A DNA stretch of 24,836 nucleotides, from IMG/VR virus record IMGVR_UViG_3300028794_000034, positions 1-24,836 of that record. One strand, written 5' to 3'. The stretch comes from a virus. Positions 18,001 through 24,836 of the stretch are shown one piece after another (the first letter of the stretch is position 1; each line of letters starts with the position of its first letter). Under the pieces are notes generated by a model, which searched no databases, was not told where the DNA came from, and saw nothing but the letters and a program-made list of their open reading frames with translations. The translations under genes and the position numbers were made by a program.

Positions 18001-20177
18001 ACATGCAGTCCTGGCTGGACGCATTGAACAAGCAGTTCCGACAGGACCCGGTGTTCAAGCTGGTTGCTGGTGGCGACAACTCTGCTGCCAACCAGTGGCT
18101 CAGGACTCCCGCTGGCGCCAATCACCTCAGGGACTTGGGCATCAGGGGACGAGACCCCAAGAAGCTCGTACAGGACATCAGGCATACGCTTGATAAGTAT
18201 CTTCCTGAGGGCACCGGCCTTCGCGCCAAGATGGCGCAAGGCGAAGAGATCACCGCGTCCGACCTTCGTGGAGCTATCAACAAGGACGACTTCCCGTCGG
18301 TCCACGGCGAAGAGGTCAAGTACCTGACTGGGATCTTCCACAAAGAGACCGCTGGTCACTACGTTGACGAGGCGATTCAGAAGGGCTTCAAGTGGTTGGG
18401 TACGCTGCCTTCGGACATTTTGTCCAGGCAGCCTACATACGTCCACCTGCAAGAGTCTCGGATGAAAGACCTGATGGCTCAGGAGATCAGCTACCGCAAG
18501 GGAGCTGGCAAGGGCACACATCTCGATGCTGACGTGCTGGAGAACATCAGGAACAAGTCTGACAAGCTAGCTCGTAACGACCTGAAGAAGATCATGTACG
18601 ACCCGCAGCAGACGAGCGCCACCCAGGCGCTCAGGTGGGTCTACCCGTTCCTCTCCGCCCACACCGATGGGCTTGCTCGTTGGGGTGGAATGCTCGCTGA
18701 AGATCCGAAGCAGATCACCAAGATTGCCAAGGTCTACAACGCTCCTGTTGCCGCCAACCTGGTCACCGACCAGCAAGGCAACCCGGTGGACATGGAAGGG
18801 AATGTAACGGTCAAGGACCCCGAGACCGGTAAGGACGTTAAGAAGTTCGTCGGTCTGGAGAGTCGAGTCTTGCATCTTCGGATGCCGTGGACCGCGTACA
18901 AAAAGGGCGGGAACTCAGCAGGAACCCCCATTTCGCTGAGCGCGATCAACACGATTCTGCCTGGTGACCCTTGGTTCAACCCCGGCTCCGGTCCTCTGGT
19001 CCAGGTGGCTGGCTCCGAACTGGCGAAGTCAAACCCGAACGTCGGTGACTTCCTCCAGTGGTCCAAGGTTCTCCCGATCGGGCCTACCGGCCTGATCGAG
19101 TCGATGACGCCTAAGTACATGAGGTCTGTGTATGACGCGTTCACCGCCGATGACCCGAACAACGTCAAGTACCAGCAGGCGTACCTCAGCGTCTACAACA
19201 AGAGCGTTGCCGAGTTCCATGAAGGCAAGATCGACAAGGTAGATCCGAAGCAGGTAGAGAAGGAAGCCAAGAATTTCATGTGGATTCAGGCTCTTACCGC
19301 ATGGGGCTCTCCTGCGCAGACTCAGGCGACCCCGCTCACGGGGACGCCGTACCAATTCTACGTGGACCAGTACAAACAAATGCAACAGACCGACCCGGCA
19401 GGCGCTCAGGACGCGTTTCTCTCTAAGTATGGAGCGGACTACTTCCAGTTCACTTCATCTATGTCTAAGAGCATGGGCATCTCGTCAACGATCTCGGCAG
19501 AGTCTCAGGCCCAGAAGTACAAGGACCTGATCGCAGCCGATCCCGACATGGCTTCGTTCATCGTCGGTGACGTCTACAACGGTGGTCCGTTCAGCTCTTC
19601 TGTCTACCAGAAGCAGATGGACGAGATGATCGGTGGCCAGGCGGTTCGTTCGAAGACGTCAGCCCAGGATGCGATCAATCAGAACCTGGTTGATCTCGGG
19701 TGGAACAAGTACATGCAGGCCAAGGGTGCGCTTGACTCTACGCTCATCCGAGCGGGATTCACCTCCTACACCCAGAAGGGCGCAGAGGGTATCAATGAGG
19801 CCAAGCAGAAGTCCACGGCCTACCTCATAAGCAGCAACCCCGAGTGGGGCAAGGCGTTCAGCACTACAGACCGAGGCATCGTCCCTCGTCGCATCCAGTC
19901 GTTTACGCAGCTCGTCAAGGACGAGAAGTTGAGCAGCGACCCGATGCGTCAGGACATCCCAGCTCTGAAGGAGTACTTGCAGATGCGAGAGCAGATGAAG
20001 TCGATACTCGCTTCTCGTGGGCTAACCCAGCTAAGTCGAGATGCATCAGGCGCGCCCTCCGGGCAAGCCGCTGATATCGGTGCGGCCTGGGACCAGATGA
20101 CGATGTCGTTCATCAATAGCAACCTGTCGTTCGCTCAGCTCTACAACCGGTACCTTTCCAACGATGATCTTCAGTAA
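15024..20177 (+). CDS. Giant virion-associated protein (1717 residues)
   Basis: The longest gene in the window, starting at an ATG after TAGGAGATTTAC. It begins MSKWWENSVGAAGQALYQDP, is largely helical, and has a coiled-coil-rich zone around residues 847-913 (EEQEGLAQVNKDIAKFTVKR). A hydrophobic, Gly/Ala-rich stretch near 200-235 (GALDFFFNVAGDPTAPVVGG) and a late aromatic-proline patch near 1200-1220 (ALRWVYPFLSAHTDGLARWG) resemble large proteins injected with phage DNA. No catalytic domain is recognised. The length, position between portal and cell-wall hydrolases, and composition suggest an internal or ejected virion protein; a tape-measure role is the alternative. Confidence 0.7.
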   Translation: MSKWWENSVGAAGQALYQDPTMALQVATLNDNLLKAQAQQQETKNQATSDSGGFMGWLSHTISSADGALSNVPGWGEAKKVGKVAWWPVDKTASGAHWLYSNAISQPIATAFLVSGQAEQKGYDQFLKGSTWSKQYGEAEHISPAQAYMNASAAEAATGKGIAVPSLMGTKFTKAESDQINRQYDRFAVDTDYWRNKVGWKYTAGTGALDFFFNVAGDPTAPVVGGVAGAVKGARSLQFVDDGAGLVRTRGAALDILSPKAPQTIGEAVASKNMNKFFDWSEGKSAAEIAAHPIWGRGRRVNPFANQYGQILSKAERDEMPVMLRFAAGDSSAAGQLSAKGTETLANLGKVSESRALVNSVRLNPDTAGYFVAREAGKTAEEATPLAKGRLLEAPFPRPTTPGPRQAGWDATYGQVEAQAGLARTAVREAGLKPPAAIRPASKNELKMANDWLTAKRALAESEVAAMQSKTGYYGSILGDNLGRSVEDFSPGEANLFGTMKQMYRMGPAALRDAEASAGRKIAAKTGAASDTRSGGLVTRTLRRGFYDTPKRVVQSFGDKLPEGRIDHNDIDAPTRVMEMLKRVPGLQSDQRISMLNDYTSAGDKVSRAKALETIQTNAILHMANRVHGLDPETSRLIAQMTKDGIDSTIAGLVGKSPTKQAFSSAVNPQTGRMVDKVDDDGAWILAPLAKTQLSATDTLLPVDEINTMLARHSGVLQAVKQAGGTSADALASFGDMFNNVWKASTLLRPGYVPRMISDELLLAAIKFGGMSRLVGDSVKGGQNFVRNRAQQVGAIAGKGSYVPSSGAGIESSHAIVKIADPDVAAAALARGDKVEKVRVNKALPLVRNVIDEEQEGLAQVNKDIAKFTVKRDRAIASDKSDLADVLSDKITLLEGKAADHQNVISEHVDYANEILRVAKLSTGKRLGESTFEAFGQKVPQAFSRDWENSIPRDQITSDGAFAAMVGRREAIHTGRAIKTGSWDYVTPDRPEHMQSWLDALNKQFRQDPVFKLVAGGDNSAANQWLRTPAGANHLRDLGIRGRDPKKLVQDIRHTLDKYLPEGTGLRAKMAQGEEITASDLRGAINKDDFPSVHGEEVKYLTGIFHKETAGHYVDEAIQKGFKWLGTLPSDILSRQPTYVHLQESRMKDLMAQEISYRKGAGKGTHLDADVLENIRNKSDKLARNDLKKIMYDPQQTSATQALRWVYPFLSAHTDGLARWGGMLAEDPKQITKIAKVYNAPVAANLVTDQQGNPVDMEGNVTVKDPETGKDVKKFVGLESRVLHLRMPWTAYKKGGNSAGTPISLSAINTILPGDPWFNPGSGPLVQVAGSELAKSNPNVGDFLQWSKVLPIGPTGLIESMTPKYMRSVYDAFTADDPNNVKYQQAYLSVYNKSVAEFHEGKIDKVDPKQVEKEAKNFMWIQALTAWGSPAQTQATPLTGTPYQFYVDQYKQMQQTDPAGAQDAFLSKYGADYFQFTSSMSKSMGISSTISAESQAQKYKDLIAADPDMASFIVGDVYNGGPFSSSVYQKQMDEMIGGQAVRSKTSAQDAINQNLVDLGWNKYMQAKGALDSTLIRAGFTSYTQKGAEGINEAKQKSTAYLISSNPEWGKAFSTTDRGIVPRRIQSFTQLVKDEKLSSDPMRQDIPALKEYLQMREQMKSILASRGLTQLSRDASGAPSGQAADIGAAWDQMTMSFINSNLSFAQLYNRYLSNDDLQ

Positions 20178-20186
20178 GGAGGAGTT

Positions 20187-21158
20187 GTGACCTACCCCAT
20201 CGGGCCTTCGCCCATTTCGCCTAAGATCAACACTTCACCTTCGGCTAACGACACCTTCGCTGGAGCGGGTATCGATCTCCAAAAGCTCATGCAGAGCCCA
20301 GGTGGCGCCTCGCTATCGGGGCAGCTATCACCAAACAGCCCAATCTACTTCGGACACAGCAAGGGCCAGGCGACCATCAAGGGCAAGAAGAATGCCCAGC
20401 CTGGCCCTTACGCTCCGGGGTATGCAACTCCCTTCTCGGGTGGGTACAAGCTCACTAGCGATACCAGCCAGCCAGCAGGCGACATCAACAAGTCCTACGC
20501 AGATGCTCAGCAGATGCCTCTGTCGTGGGACCAAGCCACCCTGTCTAAGTTCGTAAACACCGGCATCCTCTACAAGATCAAGGGCTTCGGTCCCGATATG
20601 GGGATGCCGGAAATCATGTCCGCTTGGGATGATCAGCTTCAGGCTGCCCACGCCTTCAGCCAGGGAAGCGGCAAGAAGTGGTCCCCTTGGGATGTCATGA
20701 ACTCTTACAACTCCAAGCCCGGTCAGTTCGGTGAGATCAAGCAGGGCGACTGGATGGTTGATGCGGCCACAGGAGCGAAGGTCAAGTACGTCGGTCCAAG
20801 GTCTACAACCCAGACCAACAAGCGCATCGATCTTTCCTCCGCTGAAGATGTCCAGGCGATCACGACCAACGCCCTGACTCAGCTTCTTGGTCGGGCGCCT
20901 AGCGACAAAGAGGTTGCTCAGTACAAGGCGACTCTCAACGGGTACGAGCGAGAGCATCCACAGGTAACCACTACAACCCAGCAGATCGACGCTCAGGGCG
21001 TAGCCGGTGATACGAGTACTACGAGTTCAGGCGGCGTCACCGACGCCGCTCGGCAGGCGCTCATCACCGACAAGACAGTAGGCACTCCGGAATACAACAA
21101 GTACCAGGCTGGAACGACCTACTTCAACGCCTTGCTGCAAATGATCGGCGGTGGCTAA
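20187..21158 (+). CDS. Hypothetical virion-type protein (323 residues)
   Basis: The start is a GTG (20187-20189) behind AAGGAGGAGTT. The N-terminal half is Pro/Ser/Gly-rich. A helical segment near 216-255 (SAEDVQAITTNALTQLLGRA then PSDKEVAQYKATLNGYERE) has the LLGRxPSDxE pattern seen in other actinophage virion proteins. The end overlaps the next start by one base, so it is coupled to the NlpC/P60 gene. Function not known; probably structural. Confidence 0.68.
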   Translation: MTYPIGPSPISPKINTSPSANDTFAGAGIDLQKLMQSPGGASLSGQLSPNSPIYFGHSKGQATIKGKKNAQPGPYAPGYATPFSGGYKLTSDTSQPAGDINKSYADAQQMPLSWDQATLSKFVNTGILYKIKGFGPDMGMPEIMSAWDDQLQAAHAFSQGSGKKWSPWDVMNSYNSKPGQFGEIKQGDWMVDAATGAKVKYVGPRSTTQTNKRIDLSSAEDVQAITTNALTQLLGRAPSDKEVAQYKATLNGYEREHPQVTTTTQQIDAQGVAGDTSTTSSGGVTDAARQALITDKTVGTPEYNKYQAGTTYFNALLQMIGGG

Positions 21159-22474
21159 TGGCTGTAGCTGGAGCCGACCTGGTCAACTACCTGAAGCAGT
21201 ACATCGGAACGCCGTATCAGTGGGGTGGAAACAGCCTCTCTAAGGGGATCGACTGTTCGGGTCTTGTCCAGCAGGGCTTGAAGCACTTCGGCATCGACGT
21301 TGCTAGAACTACGTATGACCAGATCGGCCAGGGCCAGGCGATCTCGATGTCTGGCCTTCGAGTGGGAGACCTGGTCTTCTTCGATACAGACAAGAGCACG
21401 CCCGGTCCTGACCACGTAGGCATCTACACTGGCGACGGCAAGATGATCGAAGCTCCTCGTACTGGCAAGAACGTTCAGATCACCGACATCTCATCTGGCT
21501 ACTATCTAGATCGCTTCATGGGAGCCCGCCGCATAAGCGGCGTGCAAGCCGGTGGTCAATCGTCTAGCGACCATGCTGCTCCAGCGGAGATCAAGATGAC
21601 TCCACAAGAGTTGGCCGCATCTTATGGCTGGGCCTTCGGGTTTCTCAATGGCAACAAAGACCTGAAGGGCGTGTTCGATCAAGCAGTCAAGGGCTCATGG
21701 AGTCCCGAACGATTCCAGGCTGCGATCAGAGATACCACCTGGTTCAAGAACACGTCTAGTACTGCTAGACAAGCTGCGATCACGCAGAAGACAGACCCGG
21801 CGACCTGGAATGCTCAGGTCAATGCTGCGACCATTCAGGTCCAGCAGATCGCAGCGAAGGTCGGTGCTGCCGTTCCAGCGAGCAAGCTCAAGAGCATCGC
21901 AGAAACCGTAGTGAAGACCGGCATGGACGAAGATGGCCTGCGCAATACGCTTGGCCAGTACGTGAACTTCACCAAGAACGGCACGCTGAATGGCGAAGCC
22001 GGGATGCATGAGTTCACGATGCGCCAGTTCGCAGCCAACAACGGTGTCAGCCTAAGTGATCAGACGATCAAGAATCAGGCTCAGATGGTCGTGCGCAAGC
22101 TAGCGACCACTCAGGACTTTGAGTCTCAGATCAGAGATCAGGCGAAGTCGATGTTCCCTAGCTATGCAGCCCAGCTTGACGCTGGGCTGAGCATGAAGGA
22201 CGTGGCCGGACCGTACATGCAGATGATGTCTAACGAGCTTGAGCTACCGGCTGCTTCGATTCAGATCAGCGATCCGATGATCAAGAATGCGCTGAATGGA
22301 ATGGACTCCAAGGGAACTCCTACCGGACTTGACCTCACCGATTTCCAGGCTTCACTTCGCAACGATCCTCGCTGGGCTAAGACCTCTGTCGCGCAAAACA
22401 GCGTGATGAACATCGGCAACAAGGTTCTGTCGGACATGGGTCTTATCGCTCCGCCGCCTCCAAGCGGCGGCTGA
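21158..22474 (+). CDS. NlpC/P60 cysteine peptidase fused to a virion module
   Basis: 438 residues. Residues 4-128 are an NlpC/P60 domain: nucleophile C33 in GIDCSGLVQQ, general base H86 in DHVGIY, and DLVFF at 71-75. The usual third catalytic position (MIHAPRTG in many relatives) reads MIEAPRTG, so Glu at 98 replaces His. Such enzymes cleave peptide cross-links in peptidoglycan. Residues 147-432 are a helical module shared with the next protein. It is probably virion-borne, opening the wall for DNA entry rather than lysis (inference). The gene starts at the last base of the upstream gene. Confidence 0.85.
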   Translation: MAVAGADLVNYLKQYIGTPYQWGGNSLSKGIDCSGLVQQGLKHFGIDVARTTYDQIGQGQAISMSGLRVGDLVFFDTDKSTPGPDHVGIYTGDGKMIEAPRTGKNVQITDISSGYYLDRFMGARRISGVQAGGQSSSDHAAPAEIKMTPQELAASYGWAFGFLNGNKDLKGVFDQAVKGSWSPERFQAAIRDTTWFKNTSSTARQAAITQKTDPATWNAQVNAATIQVQQIAAKVGAAVPASKLKSIAETVVKTGMDEDGLRNTLGQYVNFTKNGTLNGEAGMHEFTMRQFAANNGVSLSDQTIKNQAQMVVRKLATTQDFESQIRDQAKSMFPSYAAQLDAGLSMKDVAGPYMQMMSNELELPAASIQISDPMIKNALNGMDSKGTPTGLDLTDFQASLRNDPRWAKTSVAQNSVMNIGNKVLSDMGLIAPPPPSGG

Positions 22475-22495
22475 GTCTAGAGAGGAGATGGCGCC

Positions 22496-23839
22496 ATGTC
22501 ACAGCCAACGTTCGAGCAGTTCTTCTCGGCAATCTCCGAGCAAGAATCTGGTGGACGATACTCGGCTCTAGGCGTGGTGACCAGAAGCGGTGACCGGGCC
22601 TACGGAAAATATCAGGTGATGGGCTCGAACATCCCATCGTGGACCGCTAAATACTACGGCAAGAGACTCACCCCAAGCCAATACCTGAACAGCCCAGCAG
22701 CGCAGGAAGCTACGGCTAGAGGGGTTCTCCAGTCTTACTACAACAAGTACGGCGCTCGCGGCGCCGCATCGGCGTGGTACTCGGGAAGTCCGAACCTAGA
22801 CCAGTCAACAAGTTCTCAGTACGGTGGCCCATCGATCAAGAGCTACGTGGACTCGGTCGTCAGCAAGGCATACCGATACCCGTCAAGCGGAGGTGGAAGC
22901 GGTGGTTCTAGAAACACAACGACAACGACGACTCACGTCGGCACCGGCGCAGCCGGTTCCGCACCCAAGCCCATGACTGCCGCAGAGACTGCCGAGAGCT
23001 TTGGGTTCGTGCAGTCTTTGATCAACTCCAACGCCGACCTGAAGAAGGTGTTCGGCCAGGCACTCAAGGGCCAGTGGACTCCACAGAGGTTCCAGGCAGC
23101 GCTTCGGGACACCGGATGGTTTAAGCATCACGACGCCAAAGAACGAGACTTCCTGATAAAGCAGTACGGAGATCCGGCGTCAGCGAAGCAAGACCTGAGT
23201 CAAGCTTACGTACACGCTCGTCAGCTAGCCAACTCTCTCGGTATGCAAGAGACCGCCAGCAACAAGGCGAAGCTGAACACATGGGCGTACAACATCGCCG
23301 CTCACGGATGGAACGACGATCAGCTTCGGTACGACATGGGTAAGTACGTGTTCTTCAACAACGACATCCACCAAGGTGAGGGCGGGGCTGATATAGACAA
23401 GCTCCAAGCGTTCACCTACTCGATGGGCGTGAAGATGGCTGACAGCTGGTACACCAATGCGGCTCGCGCCATCATCCGAGGAGGCGCCACTCAGCAGGAC
23501 TACGAAGACCAGGTCAGGCGGCAAGCGAAGTCGCTGTTCCCTCAGTGGTCCAAGCAATTGGACTCTGGCCAGACAGTAGCCGACATCGCCTCACCTTACA
23601 TGCAGTCGATGTCTCAGATCCTTGAAGTGCCCGCTGGTTCGGTCAACCTCTTCGATCCCGCGATCAAGAAGGCGCTTCAGGCAAAGGACCCCAACACAGG
23701 AGCCAACACGGTTACACCTATCTGGCAGTTCGAGAACACGCTCAGAAGCGATCCTCGCTGGAAGGGCACCAAGAACGCTCAGGATTCAATGATGCAGACA
23801 GCACATCAGGTGCTGGCTGACTTCGGACTCAAGACTTAG
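22496..23839 (+). CDS. Transglycosylase-like virion protein
   Basis: 447 residues after GAGAGGAGATGGC. The N-terminal domain (about 5-125) is of the lysozyme/SLT-like kind: catalytic Glu in SEQESGGRY (E17, with E15 nearby), then GKYQVMGSNIPSW. A Gly/Ser/Thr linker (130-155) joins it to residues 160-445, a helical module clearly homologous to that of the preceding protein (for example AESFGFVQSLINSNADLKKV, RFQAALRDTGWFK and LRSDPRW). It presumably cuts glycan strands during entry. Transglycosylase and muramidase cannot be told apart from sequence. Confidence 0.82.
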   Translation: MSQPTFEQFFSAISEQESGGRYSALGVVTRSGDRAYGKYQVMGSNIPSWTAKYYGKRLTPSQYLNSPAAQEATARGVLQSYYNKYGARGAASAWYSGSPNLDQSTSSQYGGPSIKSYVDSVVSKAYRYPSSGGGSGGSRNTTTTTTHVGTGAAGSAPKPMTAAETAESFGFVQSLINSNADLKKVFGQALKGQWTPQRFQAALRDTGWFKHHDAKERDFLIKQYGDPASAKQDLSQAYVHARQLANSLGMQETASNKAKLNTWAYNIAAHGWNDDQLRYDMGKYVFFNNDIHQGEGGADIDKLQAFTYSMGVKMADSWYTNAARAIIRGGATQQDYEDQVRRQAKSLFPQWSKQLDSGQTVADIASPYMQSMSQILEVPAGSVNLFDPAIKKALQAKDPNTGANTVTPIWQFENTLRSDPRWKGTKNAQDSMMQTAHQVLADFGLKT

Positions 23840-23853
23840 CAAGGGAGGAAAGC

Positions 23854-24836
23854 ATGGCGGTATCTACGCCTCCGGCCGGTTCGGGGCTTCAGGGCTGGGT
23901 CGACTTGTACAAAGGCCAGGCCTCCCGAGCTATGTCCACTTACAACGCAGCGAAGAAAGAAGCGGATCGCCAGATGGCGATCTACCGAAAGCCAGGCGCT
24001 AGCGCTGCGACTAGGGCCGCAGCTACTACAGCTCGGAACAAGCAGCTCACGATCATGACTGCTCAGACCAAGGCTCGTGGAGCGGCCCTCACCAACCAGT
24101 CCAACACGCAGAACAAGATCTACGTCCAGACCGGACAATACGACAAGCTTCTTACGGGCACACAGCGAGACGCATTCATGGCTGTTCAGTCCCTATTCAA
24201 GGCTTACGGTCTCGACTCTTTGGCGGGCAAGATCTACGACTACACCAAGAACGGCTATTCGCCGGATACGGTTTCGATCCTGCTGCAAGACACGCCAGAG
24301 TACAAGGCGAGGTTCATCGGCAACGCAGCTCGGATCAAGGCTGGCCTTCCAGTCCTTTCTCCCGCCGAGTACTTGTCAACCGAGTCTTCGTACAAGCAGA
24401 TCATGCAGTCGGCTGGTATGCCGATCGGATTCTACGATCAGCCCAGCGACTTCGCTTCTTGGATCGGCAAGGACGTCAGCCCGACCGAGATTCAGTCTCG
24501 GGTGGACATCGCTACGCAAGCGACCACGCTTGCGAATCCCGACTATAAACGCGCTCTGAATCAGATGGGGATCTCGGACAGCACGATCACCGCCCACTTC
24601 CTAGACCAGAGCAAGGCTCTTCCTTTCCTCCAGAAAGAGGCCGCTACGGCGGCCATCGGAGCACAGGCCCTACATCAGGGCTTGACGTTCGATACGTCCT
24701 ACGCGGCCAACCTGGCCACGTCTGGCGTTACGTCTCAGCAGGCCCAGCAGGGCTACTCCCAGATCGCAGCAGAGCTTCCAGGAATGTCGGATCTCGGCAA
24801 CATCTACGGAGAGCAGTGGGGCCAGAGGCAGGCAGA
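23854..24836 (+). CDS. Virion-type protein, N-terminal part (cut by window edge)
   Basis: The ATG at 23854 follows GGGAGGAAAGC. The first 327 residues are open to the right edge, so the protein continues beyond. Residues 15-80 are Ala/Lys/Gln-rich and helical, a likely coiled coil. About 100-250 contains a segment (YSPDTVSILLQDTPEYKARF, then SPAEYLSTESSYKQIM) that echoes the module of the two preceding proteins (RFQAALRDTGWFK). It is probably a further virion or tail protein in the same row. Confidence 0.7.
   Translation, partial: MAVSTPPAGSGLQGWVDLYKGQASRAMSTYNAAKKEADRQMAIYRKPGASAATRAAATTARNKQLTIMTAQTKARGAALTNQSNTQNKIYVQTGQYDKLLTGTQRDAFMAVQSLFKAYGLDSLAGKIYDYTKNGYSPDTVSILLQDTPEYKARFIGNAARIKAGLPVLSPAEYLSTESSYKQIMQSAGMPIGFYDQPSDFASWIGKDVSPTEIQSRVDIATQATTLANPDYKRALNQMGISDSTITAHFLDQSKALPFLQKEAATAAIGAQALHQGLTFDTSYAANLATSGVTSQQAQQGYSQIAAELPGMSDLGNIYGEQWGQRQA

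Overview
The window is a stretch of tailed double-stranded DNA phage genome (Caudoviricetes), most likely infecting an actinobacterium. The evidence is a phage packaging and portal module, an amidase endolysin with the C-terminal peptidoglycan-binding domain common in Streptomyces-type phages, moderately GC-rich codon use, and promoter-like sites that fit the actinobacterial TTGAC(N)-17-TAG(R)(R)T pattern. I cannot name the phage. No tRNA, CRISPR array, transposase or integrase was seen.

Layout. (1) 1-415: the start of a leftward gene, preceded by an intergenic segment with 11 CTAG tetranucleotides in about 170 bp and two identical 31-bp palindromic repeats flanking a leftward promoter. (2) 416-670: a small leftward zinc-binding protein. 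(3) 779-2213: a rightward pair, a calcineurin-like metallophosphoesterase and a sigma-factor-like protein, closed by a strong hairpin terminator. (4) 2266-6979: a leftward operon of 14 small genes, mostly orphans. It includes a helix-turn-helix protein, three micro-membrane proteins and an SH3-like tandem-repeat protein. Several genes share the initiation box GGAGAGATC-ATG, and many gaps hold structured RNA elements of two repeated families. (5) 6980-7829: a gene-free, highly structured region with candidate leftward promoters, a 47-bp direct repeat and a boxA-like sequence. I read it as the long leader of the leftward operon. (6) 7830-8717: a two-gene leftward unit with its own promoter candidate and intrinsic terminator. 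(7) 8718-9718: a 1-kb gene-free divergent region rich in short repeats, next to the terminase. (8) 9719-24836: the rightward late operon: large terminase with an N-terminal helix-turn-helix, endolysin, portal, two small proteins, a 1717-residue virion-type protein, a 323-residue protein, an NlpC/P60 protein, a transglycosylase-like protein and a further structural protein cut by the window edge. Major capsid and tail genes are not in view and presumably lie to the right.

How it fits together: the leftward small-gene operons look like early or host-takeover functions. The sigma-like factor is a candidate switch for later transcription. The rightward operon makes the packaging motor, portal and a set of large virion proteins with cell-wall-cutting domains that could help DNA entry. 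The most unusual features are the repeated intergenic RNA structures with covarying stems, the CTAG palindrome island and the structured 600-nt leader. Structures and promoters were read by eye; no folding or database search was run.
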